64,000 nucleotides of DNA, taken from positions 1-64,000 of the forward strand of contig NZ_JYLN01000015.1 in assembly GCF_001439735.1 (NCBI RefSeq). Reading direction: 5' to 3'. The first letter of the stretch is position 1. Each line of letters starts with the position of its first letter. Source of the DNA: Pseudomonas paralactis (GTDB lineage Bacteria > Pseudomonadota > Gammaproteobacteria > Pseudomonadales > Pseudomonadaceae). Below the pieces are notes generated by a model. The model worked only from the letters and a program-made list of their open reading frames with translations. It made no database searches and was not told the origin of the DNA. A program made the translations under genes and the position numbers. Below, in pieces: positions 1 through 8,704 of this stretch.

Positions 1-725
1 AGGTGAACGACCTGCTCGGCCCGGGCTTGCGCGAGCCGATCAGCTTTGCGGTGCGCAAAGGCGAGATCCTGGGCCTGTTCGGGCTGGTGGGGGCAGGGCG
101 CACCGAGCTGTTTCGCCTGCTCAGCGGCCTGGAGCGCGCCAGTGCCGGCAGCCTGGAACTGTGCGGGCAAGCGCTGCAATTGCGCTCACCTCGCGATGCC
201 ATCGCCGCCGGCATCCTGCTGTGCCCGGAGGACCGCAAGAAAGAAGGGATCATCCCGCTGGGCAGCGTCGCGGAAAACATCAACATCAGCGCCCGGGGCG
301 CCCATTCCAGCTTTGGCTGGCTGTTGCGCGAGGGCTGGGAGAAGGGCAACGCCGAGCGGCAGATCCAGGCGATGCGGGTCAAAACCCCGAACGCGGCGCA
401 GAAGATCATGTACCTCTCCGGCGGCAATCAGCAGAAAGCCATTCTCGGCCGCTGGCTGTCGATGCCGATGAAGGTGCTGCTGCTTGATGAACCCACCCGC
501 GGTATCGACATCGGCGCCAAGTCGGAGATCTACCAAATCATCCATAACCTGGCGGCCAGCGGCATTGCGGTGATCGTGGTGTCCAGCGACCTGATGGAAG
601 TGATGGGTATTTCCGACCGTATCCTGGTGCTGTGCGAAGGCGCCATGCGCGGCGAACAACCGCGCGAGCACGCGACTGAATCCAACCTGCTGCAGCTGGC
701 CTTGCCGCGCGGCCTGGCGAACTGA
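1..725 (+). CDS. araG: L-arabinose ABC transporter ATP-binding protein, C-terminal part (partial at window edge)
   Basis: The window opens inside this gene, so only about 240 C-terminal residues are visible; a GTG at base 3 is an internal codon, not the start. The fragment is the second nucleotide-binding domain of a two-domain sugar (CUT2) ATPase. It has the degenerate Walker A GLVGAGRTEL, the CPEDRK segment, the signature LSGGNQQKAILGRW and the Walker B LLLDEPTRGID. Wording around these motifs (AAGILLCPEDRK, NINISARG, NQQKAILGRWLS) is closer to E. coli AraG, as I remember it, than to RbsA. It energises sugar uptake at the inner membrane. The permease gene follows 9 bases downstream, so the two form one operon. 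Confidence 0.85.
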   Translation, partial: VNDLLGPGLREPISFAVRKGEILGLFGLVGAGRTELFRLLSGLERASAGSLELCGQALQLRSPRDAIAAGILLCPEDRKKEGIIPLGSVAENINISARGAHSSFGWLLREGWEKGNAERQIQAMRVKTPNAAQKIMYLSGGNQQKAILGRWLSMPMKVLLLDEPTRGIDIGAKSEIYQIIHNLAASGIAVIVVSSDLMEVMGISDRILVLCEGAMRGEQPREHATESNLLQLALPRGLAN

Positions 726-734
726 GAGAAGACC

Positions 735-1703
735 ATGACCATTCAAAACAACGCGCTGCCTTCGGCACGCAAACCCCTCGATATGCGCGCCTTGCTCGAC
801 AACTGGGCGATGCTGTTGGCAGCGGTGGGCATCTTCGTGCTGTGCGCGCTGCTGATCGATAACTTCCTCTCGCCGCTGAATATGCGCGGCTTGGGCCTGG
901 CAATTTCCACCGTGGGCATTGCGGCGTGCACCATGCTGTTCTGCCTGGCCTCCGGGCATTTCGACTTGTCGGTGGGCTCGGTGATCGCCTGCGCCGGTGT
1001 GGTGGCGGCGATTGTGATGCGCGATACCGACAGCGTGATGCTGGGCATCGGCGCGGCCTTGCTGATGGGCCTGATGGTGGGGTTGATCAACGGCATCGTG
1101 ATCGCCAAACTGCGCGTCAACGCCTTGATCACCACCCTGGCGACCATGCAGATCGTGCGCGGCCTGGCGTATATCTTCGCCGACGGCAAGGCGGTGGGGG
1201 TGTCCCAGGAGCAGTTCTTTGTATTTGGCAACGGCCAGCTGTTCGGCGTGCCGGTGCCGATCCTGATCACCATCGTGTGCTTTCTGTTCTTTGGCTGGCT
1301 GCTCAACTACACCACTTATGGGCGCAACACCATGGCCATCGGCGGCAACCCGGAAGCGGCGCTGCTGGCGGGGGTGAACGTTGATCGTACCAAGATCCTG
1401 ATCTTCGCCGTGCACGGCCTGATCGGCGCCCTGGCAGGAGTGATCCTGGCTTCACGCATGACCTCGGGCCAGCCCATGATCGGCCAGGGTTTCGAACTCA
1501 CGGTGATTTCGGCCTGTGTGCTGGGCGGCGTATCCCTGAGCGGCGGCATCGGCATGATTCGCCATGTGATTGCCGGGGTGCTGATCCTGGCGATCATCGA
1601 AAATGCGATGAACCTGAAGAATATCGACACGTTTTACCAGTACGTGATTCGCGGTTCTATCCTGCTCCTGGCCGTTGTTATCGACCGCATGAAACAACGC
1701 TGA
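735..1703 (+). CDS. araH: L-arabinose ABC transporter permease AraH
   Basis: A 322-residue, very hydrophobic protein of the BPD_transp_2 (RbsC/AraH) family, forming the membrane channel for sugar uptake. Recognisable blocks are LGLAISTVGIAAC, CLASGHFDLSVGS, NALITTLATMQIVRGLAY, the cytoplasmic AIGGNPEAA loop that contacts the ATPase, and ASRMTSGQPM. These match AraH wording closely, including the DFDLSV-type loop and the ENAMNL stretch near the end. The start ATG follows GAGAAGACC just after the ATPase stop codon. It probably works with the partial AraG before it and a binding protein outside the window. Confidence 0.85.
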   Translation: MTIQNNALPSARKPLDMRALLDNWAMLLAAVGIFVLCALLIDNFLSPLNMRGLGLAISTVGIAACTMLFCLASGHFDLSVGSVIACAGVVAAIVMRDTDSVMLGIGAALLMGLMVGLINGIVIAKLRVNALITTLATMQIVRGLAYIFADGKAVGVSQEQFFVFGNGQLFGVPVPILITIVCFLFFGWLLNYTTYGRNTMAIGGNPEAALLAGVNVDRTKILIFAVHGLIGALAGVILASRMTSGQPMIGQGFELTVISACVLGGVSLSGGIGMIRHVIAGVLILAIIENAMNLKNIDTFYQYVIRGSILLLAVVIDRMKQR

Positions 1704-1755
1704 TCCAAGCCATAGAGTGATCAAATGTGGGAGAGGGGCAAGTCTTAATGCCAGT

Positions 1756-1854
1756 GTAGGAGCGAGCTTGCTCGCGAAAAACCTCAACGATAACGCGTGC
1801 TTGCTGAATGAACGCGGCGCCTGTGAGTTTTTCGCGAGCAAGCTCGCTCCTACA
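1756..1854. repeat. REPIN (paired REP palindromes)
   Basis: Two REP arms face each other: GTAGGAGCGAGCTTGCTCGCG on the left and its reverse complement on the right, about 50 bases apart. The middle part (TCAACGATAACGCG ... CTGAATGAACGCGGCGC) recurs in the REPINs at 27952-28051 and, inverted, at 41813-41911. A shorter degenerate REP-like piece lies just before it, around 1726-1744. The rest of the 394-base gap from 1704 to 2097 holds no gene, only the operator listed next. Confidence 0.9.
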
Positions 1855-2042
1855 AAAGCCTTAACTGACCGGCATCAGGGCAAACCTCCTCACACACCTT
1901 CACCGCGTACGACCCATCCAGACGGGTGGGTGCCAAGGCCGTTACAAGCTCAAGCTTGTCCCTACCTGACCTCATCCATTACTACGCTTCAAGCGACCAA
2001 CGGGGGCTTGCGTCACCTCTGTTTAGTTGTTAGCTTCTGGCA

Positions 2043-2062
2043 AAATGTTAACGATAACATTT
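2043..2062. promoter_or_regulatory. LacI-type operator upstream of the polyol importer operon
   Basis: The sequence AAATGTTAACGATAACATTT is a 20-base palindrome with a single mismatched pair, centred on CG, the hallmark of LacI-family operators. It sits 35 bases before the ATG of the binding-protein gene, where a bound repressor would block transcription. The natural candidate for binding is the LacI regulator at 9427-10431, which closes the same locus. The link is inferred. Confidence 0.75.
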
Positions 2063-2097
2063 GCTCTAACAATAAAAACAAAACAGAGACTCACACC

Positions 2098-3018
2098 ATG
2101 AAAATGCTCCCGAAAACCCTGTGTTTACTGGCTGTCGGCATCACTTTCGGTACTCAAGCCATTGCCGCCACACCGCCCGCGCCTATTCGTATCGGCGCCT
2201 CCTTCCAGGAAATCAACAACCCCTATTTCGTCACCATGAAAAACGCCCTGGAAGAAGCGGGCGCGACCATCGGTGCGAAGCTGATCATCACCGACGCCCG
2301 CCACGACGTATCCAAGCAGGTCAGTGACGTCGAAGACATGCTGCAAAAAGGCATCGATATCCTGCTGATCAACCCCACCGACTCGGTCGGCGTACAGTCC
2401 GCCGTCAAGTCGGCCCACGCCGCAGGCGTGGTGGTGGTGGCGGTGGATGCCCAGGCGGACGGCCCGCTGGATTCGTTCGTGGGGTCGAAGAACTTCGACG
2501 CCGGCTTCCAGGCCTGCGAATACCTGGCCAAGAACATCGGTGGCAAAGGCAATATCGCCATCCTTGACGGCATCGCCGTGGTGCCGATTCTGGAACGTGT
2601 GCGCGGTTGCAAAGAGGCGGTGGCCAAACACCCGGACCTCAAGATCGTGAGCATCCAGAACGGTAAGCAGGAGCGTGACCAGGCGCTGACCGTGACCGAA
2701 AACATGCTGCAGGCCCAGCCGACCCTCAAGGGCATTTTCAGTGTGAATGACAACGGCTCCCTCGGTGCGCTCTCGGCCATTGAAGCCAGCGGCATGGACG
2801 TAAAACTGGTGAGCGTCGACGGTGCGCCGGAAGCGATCAAGGCGATCCAGAAACCCGGCAGCCATTTCATCGCCACCTCGGCCCAATACCCCCGCGACCA
2901 GATCCGTCTCGCCCTGGGCATTGCCCTGGCCAAAAAATGGGGCTCTCAAGTCCCGGCCAGCGTGCCGGTGGACATCACCTTGATCGACCAGGCCAAGGCC
3001 AGGGACTTCAGCTGGTAA
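2098..3018 (+). CDS. Periplasmic sugar/polyol-binding protein of a CUT2 ABC importer
   Basis: A 306-residue type I periplasmic binding protein (Peripla_BP_4, RbsB-like). Residues 1-22 form a signal peptide ending TQAIA|A. The mature part begins IRIGASFQEINNPYF, the usual first strand of the family, and later has DAQADGP and SVDGAPEAIKAI. The frame stays open upstream to 1717, but that stretch is REPIN and operator DNA, so the ATG at 2098 is the start. It opens an operon with ATPase, permease, dehydrogenase and kinase. The ligand is probably a small polyol, judged from the enzymes downstream; this is inferred. Confidence 0.85.
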   Translation: MKMLPKTLCLLAVGITFGTQAIAATPPAPIRIGASFQEINNPYFVTMKNALEEAGATIGAKLIITDARHDVSKQVSDVEDMLQKGIDILLINPTDSVGVQSAVKSAHAAGVVVVAVDAQADGPLDSFVGSKNFDAGFQACEYLAKNIGGKGNIAILDGIAVVPILERVRGCKEAVAKHPDLKIVSIQNGKQERDQALTVTENMLQAQPTLKGIFSVNDNGSLGALSAIEASGMDVKLVSVDGAPEAIKAIQKPGSHFIATSAQYPRDQIRLALGIALAKKWGSQVPASVPVDITLIDQAKARDFSW

Positions 3019-3026
3019 ATCCCCCA

Positions 3027-3049
3027 GGCCCCACGCAAGCCGTGGGGCC
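3027..3049 (+). promoter_or_regulatory. Intercistronic hairpin after the binding-protein gene
   Basis: GGCCCCACG and CGTGGGGCC form a perfect 9-base-pair stem around a 5-base loop, 9 bases after the binding-protein stop codon. There is no T-run, so it is unlikely to be a full terminator. Such hairpins commonly protect the binding-protein message and reduce expression of the membrane components. Confidence 0.6.
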
Positions 3050-3081
3050 CAGGTCTTCCTTCTGAGCGCGAGGTCGGCGGT

Positions 3082-4590
3082 ATGAGCAGTCTTCTGAAGC
3101 TGGAAAACATCTGTAAGCGTTACCCGGGGGTACAGGCCCTCAAGGCCATCAACCTGCAAGTGGAACGTGGCGAAATCCATGCCTTGCTGGGTGAGAATGG
3201 CGCGGGCAAATCCACCCTGATGAAGATCCTCGGCGGCGTCGAGCATCAGGACGAAGGGCAGATCCTCATCGATGGCCACGCCCAGCAGTTCGCCACTTAC
3301 CGCGACGCAATCGCCGCCGGTATCGGCATCGTGTTCCAGGAGTTCAGCCTGATTCCCTATCTCACGGCGGTGGAGAACATCTTTCTCGGCCATGAGTTGA
3401 GCAACCGCTTTGGCCTGTTGCGCAAACGCGAGATGGCCGAGGCGGCGCAGGCGTTGTTCGAGCGTTTGGGGGTGAGCATCGACCTGCATTGCGCGGTCAA
3501 GCACCTGAGCGTGGCCGAGCAGCAGTTCGTCGAAATCGCCAAGGCGCTGGCCCTGGACGCGCGCCTGCTGGTGCTCGATGAGCCGACCGCGACGCTGACC
3601 CCCAGTGAAGCCGAGCTGCTGTTCGAGATCATGCGTGAACTCAAGCGCCAGGGCGTGGCGGTGATTTTTATCTCGCACCACCTGGAAGAGATTTTTCAGG
3701 TCTGCGACCGCATCAGCGTACTGCGCGACGGCGCCAATGTGGGTATCACCGACGTGGCCGACAGCGATATCGACCGTCTGGTGGAGATGATGGTGGGGCG
3801 CCGCCTGGAATGCAGTTTCCCGCCCAAACCCGCTATCGAACGCGGCCCGCTGTTGCTGGAGGTCAAAGACATCCAGCTGGTGCGCAATGGCCCACACAAC
3901 AGCTTCCAACTGCACAAGGGCGAAATCCTGGGCTTTGCCGGACTGGTCGGCTCGGGTCGCACCGAATTGGCACTGGGCATGATGGGCGCGCTGCCCTCAG
4001 TGAGCAAAGAGGTGTGGCTGCGCGGCGAAAAGGTCAGCCTGGATGACCCGGCTCAAGCCCTGGCGCACGGCATCGGCCTGCTCCCGGAAAGCCGCAAGAG
4101 CGAAGGGCTGATCACCGATTTCAGCATTCGCGAAAACATCTCCCTGAACAACCTGCCCAAGTACCAGCACGCTTCAGGCTTGATCGATAAGGCCAGGGAA
4201 TGCGAAAGCGTCGAAGCACTCATGCGCCAACTGTCGATCAAGGCGCCCAGCGCTGAAAGCCGGGTGCTTAACCTCAGCGGCGGCAACCAGCAGAAGGTTG
4301 TGATCGCACGCTGGATCAACCACCACTGCGACGTGCTGGTGTTCGACGAACCCACTCGCGGTATCGACGTCGGCGCCAAGGCGCAGATCTACGCGCTGAT
4401 GCGCAGCCTCACCGAACAAGGCTACGCCATCATCATGATTTCCTCCGAACTGCCGGAAGTCATCGGCATGTGCGACCGCGTCGCCGTGTTCCATAAGGGC
4501 GCGATCGTCAAGGTGCTGGAAGCGTCCGCCGTCAATCCTCAAGAGGTCATGCGCCATGCAACAGGGGGCTCAAGTGAATACGTCCATTAA
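3082..4590 (+). CDS. Sugar/polyol ABC transporter ATP-binding protein (RbsA-like)
   Basis: A 502-residue tandem ATPase of the CUT2 class. The first domain has Walker A GENGAGKST (about residues 38-46) and Walker B LLVLDEPTATL, with the reduced signature LSVAEQQ. The second has the degenerate Walker A GLVGSGRTEL, signature LSGGNQQKVVIARW and Walker B VFDEPTRGID, the asymmetry usual in this class. It powers import through the permease encoded next, whose start overlaps its 3' end. GAGG before the ATG can serve as ribosome binding site. Confidence 0.88.
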   Translation: MSSLLKLENICKRYPGVQALKAINLQVERGEIHALLGENGAGKSTLMKILGGVEHQDEGQILIDGHAQQFATYRDAIAAGIGIVFQEFSLIPYLTAVENIFLGHELSNRFGLLRKREMAEAAQALFERLGVSIDLHCAVKHLSVAEQQFVEIAKALALDARLLVLDEPTATLTPSEAELLFEIMRELKRQGVAVIFISHHLEEIFQVCDRISVLRDGANVGITDVADSDIDRLVEMMVGRRLECSFPPKPAIERGPLLLEVKDIQLVRNGPHNSFQLHKGEILGFAGLVGSGRTELALGMMGALPSVSKEVWLRGEKVSLDDPAQALAHGIGLLPESRKSEGLITDFSIRENISLNNLPKYQHASGLIDKARECESVEALMRQLSIKAPSAESRVLNLSGGNQQKVVIARWINHHCDVLVFDEPTRGIDVGAKAQIYALMRSLTEQGYAIIMISSELPEVIGMCDRVAVFHKGAIVKVLEASAVNPQEVMRHATGGSSEYVH

Positions 4591-5548
4591 CACCGCAAAC
4601 ACCGGGCGCTTGCGCCTGAATGTGGCACGGCTGCTGCGCTCGCCGGCGTTCTACCCCTTCGTGGGGCTGGTGGTGGTGACCCTGGTGATGATCCTCGCCA
4701 GCGACACTTTTCTAACCGCCAGCAACCTTTCCAACATCGCCCGCCAGGTGTCGATCAACGCGATTATTGCGGTGGGCATGACCTGCGTGATTCTCACCGG
4801 CGGCATCGACTTGTCGGTGGGGCCGGTGATGGCGTTGTCCGGCACGCTTACAGCCGGTTTGATGGTGGCCGGTGTGCCGCCCGGCCTGGCGATTGGCGCC
4901 GGGTTGCTGGTAGGCGTGGCCTTCGGCATCGGCAACGGGCTGTTCGTGGCTTACCTGCACATGCCGCCGATCATCGTCACGCTGGCGACCATGGGCATCG
5001 CCCGTGGATTCGGGCTGATGTACACCGACGGCTATCCGATTTCCGGGTTGCCGGAGTGGTTCGCCTTTTTCGGGCGCGGCAGCGTATTCGGTATGCAGGT
5101 GCCGATCCTGATCATGCTGCTCACTTACCTGGCCGCCTATGTGCTGCTGCAACACACACGTGTCGGCCGCTACATCTACGCCATCGGCGGCAATGAAGAA
5201 GCGGTGCGCTTGTCTGGGGTGCGTGCGGCGCGTTTCAAGCTGCTGGTGTACGGCATCAGTGGCTTGACTGCGGCGATTGCCGGCCTGGTGCTCACCTCGC
5301 GCCTGATGAGCGGCCAGCCCAACGCCGGAGTGTCGTTCGAGCTCGATGCGATTGCCGCCGTGGTACTCGGCGGTGCGTCGATCGCCGGCGGGCGCGGGGT
5401 GATCATCGGCACCTTGCTCGGCGCCATGCTGCTGGGCGTGTTGAACAACGGCTTGAACATGCTGGGCGTGTCGCCTTACGTGCAGAGCGTGATCAAGGGC
5501 GGGATCATTTTGCTGGCGATCTTTATCAGCCGTCAGCGCCATCGATAA
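4556..5548 (+). CDS. Sugar/polyol ABC transporter permease (RbsC-like)
   Basis: A 330-residue membrane protein of the BPD_transp_2 family. It carries the diagnostic GGIDLSVGPVMALSG block, the PPIIVTLATMGIARG helix, the AIGGNEEAVRLSGV cytoplasmic loop and LTSRLMSGQPNAG. It overlaps the ATPase gene by 35 bases. A GTG at 4574, preceded by a good AGGGGG, is an equally possible start and would shorten the protein by six residues. It forms the inner-membrane channel with the preceding ATPase and binding protein. Confidence 0.87.
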   Translation: MQQGAQVNTSINTANTGRLRLNVARLLRSPAFYPFVGLVVVTLVMILASDTFLTASNLSNIARQVSINAIIAVGMTCVILTGGIDLSVGPVMALSGTLTAGLMVAGVPPGLAIGAGLLVGVAFGIGNGLFVAYLHMPPIIVTLATMGIARGFGLMYTDGYPISGLPEWFAFFGRGSVFGMQVPILIMLLTYLAAYVLLQHTRVGRYIYAIGGNEEAVRLSGVRAARFKLLVYGISGLTAAIAGLVLTSRLMSGQPNAGVSFELDAIAAVVLGGASIAGGRGVIIGTLLGAMLLGVLNNGLNMLGVSPYVQSVIKGGIILLAIFISRQRHR

Positions 5549-5575
5549 ATACCTCACCACACAGGACCGAACACC

Positions 5576-6667
5576 ATGGACAAGCACACTGATATGCAAG
5601 CCGTCGTCTGCCACGGCCCCAAAGACTACCGCCTGGAACGCATCGGCAAACCCCAGGCCCGCGCCCATGAACTGGTGATCCGCATCGCCGCCTGCGGCAT
5701 CTGCGCCAGTGACTGCAAGTGCCACTCTGGCGCTGCGATGTTCTGGGGCGGTGACAACCCCTGGGTCAAGGCGCCCGTGGTGCCGGGCCATGAGTTTTTC
5801 GGCTACGTAGTGGAAGCGGGCGAGGACGCCGAGGAACACTTCGAGGCCAAGGTCGGCGACAAGGTCATCGCCGAACAGATCGTGCCGTGCGGCAAGTGTC
5901 GTTTTTGCAAGTCGGGCAAATACTGGATGTGCGAAGTACACAATATTTTCGGCTTCCAGCGTGAAGTGGCCGAAGGCGGCATGGCCCAGTACATGCGCAT
6001 CCCCAAGACCGCCATCGTGCACAAGATTCCCGAAGCGGTGTCTCTGGAAGACTCGGCGCTGGTGGAACCCATGGCCTGCTCGATCCACACCGTGAACCGC
6101 GGCGACATCCAGCTCGATGACGTGGTGGTGATTGCCGGTGCGGGCACCCTTGGCCTGTGCATGGTCCAGGTGGCGGCGCTGAAGACCCCGAAAAAACTGG
6201 TGGTGATCGACATGGTTGACGAGCGCCTGGAACTGGCCAAGCGCTTCGGCGCCGATGTGGTGATCAACCCCACCCGTGACAACGCCCGTGAGATCATCAA
6301 CGGCCTCACCGACAACTACGGCTGCGACGTCTACATCGAAACCACCGGCGTACCGGCCGGTGTCACCCAGGGCCTGGACCTGATCCGCAAGCTCGGGCGG
6401 TTTGTCGAGTTCAGCGTGTTTGGCGCCGAGACCAGCGTGGATTGGTCGATCATCGGCGACCGCAAGGAACTGGACGTACGCGGCGCGCATCTGGGGCCGT
6501 ATTGCTACCCGATTGCCATCGACCTGTTCGAGCGTGGCCTGGTCACGTCTAAAGGCATTGTCACCCATGATTTCCCGCTGGATGACTGGGCCGAAGCGTT
6601 CGAACTGGCCAACTCGACCAAGTCGATCAAGGTGCTGTTGAAACCGGTGCTGCCCGCCCATGAGTAA
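5576..6667 (+). CDS. Zinc-dependent polyol dehydrogenase (erythritol/L-threitol dehydrogenase-like)
   Basis: A 363-residue medium-chain dehydrogenase. Catalytic zinc ligands are visible as C43 in GICASD, H72-E73 in PGHEF and a Glu near 163 in LVEPMAC. The structural zinc site is C105, C108, C111 and C119. The NAD-binding turn GAGTLGL lies near residue 187. Segments such as MQAVVCHGPKDYRLE, SEQIVPC-like AEQIVPCGKC, VDWSIIGDRKELDV and GAHLGPYC resemble the erythritol/L-threitol dehydrogenase EltD as I recall it. It should oxidise an imported polyol to a ketose for the kinase encoded next. The exact substrate (tetritol or pentitol) is not settled by sequence. Confidence 0.8.
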   Translation: MDKHTDMQAVVCHGPKDYRLERIGKPQARAHELVIRIAACGICASDCKCHSGAAMFWGGDNPWVKAPVVPGHEFFGYVVEAGEDAEEHFEAKVGDKVIAEQIVPCGKCRFCKSGKYWMCEVHNIFGFQREVAEGGMAQYMRIPKTAIVHKIPEAVSLEDSALVEPMACSIHTVNRGDIQLDDVVVIAGAGTLGLCMVQVAALKTPKKLVVIDMVDERLELAKRFGADVVINPTRDNAREIINGLTDNYGCDVYIETTGVPAGVTQGLDLIRKLGRFVEFSVFGAETSVDWSIIGDRKELDVRGAHLGPYCYPIAIDLFERGLVTSKGIVTHDFPLDDWAEAFELANSTKSIKVLLKPVLPAHE

Positions 6668-8204
6668 CAGCATGAACTACGTCATGGGTGTCGACATCGG
6701 CACCCAGAGTACCAAGGCGCTGCTGGTGGATGCCCAGGGCACCCTCATCGCCCAGCACAGCCAGAGCTATCGGGTGGATACCCCCAAAGTGCGCTGGGCC
6801 GAACAATGGCCGCAGGTGTGGCTGGATGCTGTGCACGCCTGCGTTGCCCAGTGCATGGCCAAGTCGGGCGTACCGGCGGGGCAGGTCAAGGCGCTGTGCA
6901 TCAGCAGCCTGTACGGCGGCTCGGGGATTGCCGTGGATGCGCAGATGACACCGTTGCACCCGTGCCTGATCTGGATGGACCGCCGCGCTGGCGAGCAGGT
7001 CGAGTGGGTGCGTGAGCATGTGGATTTGGAGCGGCTGTTCGCGATCACCGGCAACTCGGTGGACAGTTACTACGGCTTCACCAAGATGCTCTGGCTTAAG
7101 CAGCATCAACCCCAGGTGTGGGCGAACACCCGCTACCTGTTGCCGCCCAACAGCTATATCAACTGGTGCCTGACCGGCGAGTTGGCGGTGGACCACAGCA
7201 GCGCCGGCAATATCGGCGGTGTCTACGATGTGGCGGCGCGCAACTGGTCAGGCGAGATGCTGGATGCGCTGGGCATCGCACGCTCGATGATGCCTGAGCG
7301 GCTGGTGTATTCCGGTGAGGTGGTGGGTGGTTTGTGCGCAGACTGGGCCGCCCGCCTGGGTTTGCAGGCGGGCACGCCGATCCTCGCCGGTGGCGTGGAT
7401 GCCGCCATGGCCACCCTGGCCGCAGGCGTTACCGAGCCGGGCAACCATGTGGCGATGATCGGCACCAGCATGTGCTGGGGCTATCTCAACCAGCAGGTGG
7501 ATGCGCACCACGGGCTGGTGAGCATGCCGCACGTCTATAACGGCCACCGCGACCTGTATATCTTCGGCGGTGCGATCACCGCCGGGGCGTCGGTCAGCTG
7601 GTTTCGCGAGCAGTTCTGCCAGGCCGAAGAGCAGCAAGCCCGGGCGACAGGGCAAGACAGCCTGGTGTTGCTGGAGCAGAGCGCCAGCAAGATCCCGGCG
7701 GGCAGTGAAGGCGTGGTGTTCCTGCCGTACCTGATGGGCGAACGCAGCCCGGTATGGGACGACCGCGCCAGCGGCAGTTTTGTCGGGCTTAATCTGTATC
7801 ACAGCCGCATCCACCTGTACCGCGCGGTGCTGGAGGGGGTGAGTTTTGCCCTGCGCCACAATATTGAAGCGGGCACCCAGGGCGCGCATTCCCTCGACCC
7901 GCGTTTGATCGTGGTGGGCGGGGCGAGCCATTCGGATTTGTGGATGCAGATCATTGCCGATGTCACCCGCTACCCGGTGTACACCATTGTCCAGGAGGTT
8001 GAAGCGGCCCTGGGCGCGGCGTTGCTGGCGGCGCATACGGTGGGGTTGGTCAGTGATGAGGCGATGGACACGGGCTGGGTGCAACTGGAGCAGCGGGCGC
8101 AGCCCAGGCGCGAAAATGTCGCGGTCTACGACCAGGCGTTTGGCGAGTACCTGAAGCTGTATCCGGCCCTGAAACCGATCATGCACAACCTGCAAGCCAC
8201 CTGA
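6660..8204 (+). CDS. FGGY-family carbohydrate kinase
   Basis: A 514-residue sugar kinase of the FGGY family (xylulose, glycerol and erythritol kinases). The N-terminal domain starts with the phosphate-binding GVDIGTQSTKALLVD. The central GGVDAAMATLAAGV and the C-terminal VVGGASHSDLWMQIIADV are the usual second-domain motifs. The start overlaps the dehydrogenase gene by 8 bases; an ATG at 6672 is an alternative. It is likely to phosphorylate the ketose made by the dehydrogenase, so that the product enters pentose or tetrose phosphate metabolism. Specificity is inferred from context only. Confidence 0.85.
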   Translation: MSNSMNYVMGVDIGTQSTKALLVDAQGTLIAQHSQSYRVDTPKVRWAEQWPQVWLDAVHACVAQCMAKSGVPAGQVKALCISSLYGGSGIAVDAQMTPLHPCLIWMDRRAGEQVEWVREHVDLERLFAITGNSVDSYYGFTKMLWLKQHQPQVWANTRYLLPPNSYINWCLTGELAVDHSSAGNIGGVYDVAARNWSGEMLDALGIARSMMPERLVYSGEVVGGLCADWAARLGLQAGTPILAGGVDAAMATLAAGVTEPGNHVAMIGTSMCWGYLNQQVDAHHGLVSMPHVYNGHRDLYIFGGAITAGASVSWFREQFCQAEEQQARATGQDSLVLLEQSASKIPAGSEGVVFLPYLMGERSPVWDDRASGSFVGLNLYHSRIHLYRAVLEGVSFALRHNIEAGTQGAHSLDPRLIVVGGASHSDLWMQIIADVTRYPVYTIVQEVEAALGAALLAAHTVGLVSDEAMDTGWVQLEQRAQPRRENVAVYDQAFGEYLKLYPALKPIMHNLQAT

Positions 8205-8226
8205 CCCAACACAGTCCAAACAAAAA

Positions 8227-8246
8227 TGTGGGAGCGGGCTTGTCCC
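8227..8246. repeat. REP arm, left of long repeat copy 1
   Basis: TGTGGGAGCGGGCTTGTCCC is one REP arm. Its partner, in inverted orientation, is at 8651-8672. Between them lies the long interspersed repeat at 8261-8607. Confidence 0.75.
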
Positions 8247-8260
8247 AATGAGCATAGGTA

Positions 8261-8607
8261 TCTACACAACTTGGTAGCAGCCAACAGTAACTACGATGCG
8301 AAGCGAGCCGCTCTTGCTCTTGCTCTGCTTTTGATCTTGATCTTAGGCGCCCCGTCAAACCACGCTGGCCGGAATTCGACAGGGATTTGGGGGGTAAACC
8401 GGCAGGGATGCCGGTTTAGCCGCCCCGCGCCATGGATGGCGCGTGGCGGCGGCCCCCCAAATCCATGGCGGATTACGGGCACACCGAGCCTAAGCGAGGT
8501 GCCGAGTGGTGGGGCAAGAGCGTTTTGCTTACTTTTGCGCTTTTCAAAAGTGAGCCGCCGTAAGGGCGGAACCCATAGCCGCCGTGACCCAAATAACGGA
8601 TATGTAC
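8261..8607 (+). repeat. Long interspersed repeat, copy 1 (about 350 bp, non-coding)
   Basis: This stretch is repeated in inverted orientation at 11469-11825 with high identity by eye. It contains AAACCGGCAGGGATGCCGGTTT and GCGCCATGGATGGCGC stem-forming blocks and two G6/C6 tracts that could pair around them. Shared outer limits are TCTACACAA on one side and GGATATGTAC on the other. Open frames cross it but they are proline- and arginine-rich, have no ribosome binding site and are not preserved as one gene. Together with the flanking REP arms it fills the 500 bases between the kinase and the SDR gene. Confidence 0.85.
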
Positions 8608-8650
8608 TCGGTCAAAGTCCAACATCCAGGTCGGCCCTGAGGCCGCTATC

Positions 8651-8672
8651 GGGGGGCAAGCCCCCTCCCACA
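8651..8672. repeat. REP arm, right of long repeat copy 1
   Basis: GGGGGGCAAGCCCCCTCCCACA is a REP palindrome facing the arm at 8227-8246. It ends 32 bases before the SDR start codon, so the SDR promoter region is largely repeat DNA. Confidence 0.75.
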
Positions 8673-8704
8673 GTGGATCTTCATTGTTCTTGAGATTTTT
8701 ATCT

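Noticed and set aside
1717..2097. N-terminal extension of the binding-protein frame
   Set aside because: It would be encoded by REPIN and operator sequence and would hide the signal peptide that begins at 2098.
2125..3915. A 596-residue minus-strand frame across the binding-protein and ATPase genes
   Set aside because: It is a shadow of two well-supported genes and shows no recognisable motif.
4712..6673. A 653-residue minus-strand frame across the permease and dehydrogenase genes
   Set aside because: Its composition is His-, Gln- and Ala-rich, typical of antisense frames in GC-rich DNA; the plus-strand genes have clear family motifs.
8226..8693. Open frames inside the long repeat (155 residues and similar) as a hypothetical protein
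   Set aside because: They arise from repeat DNA, begin in a REP arm, have no ribosome binding site, and the second copy carries indels that shift the frame.
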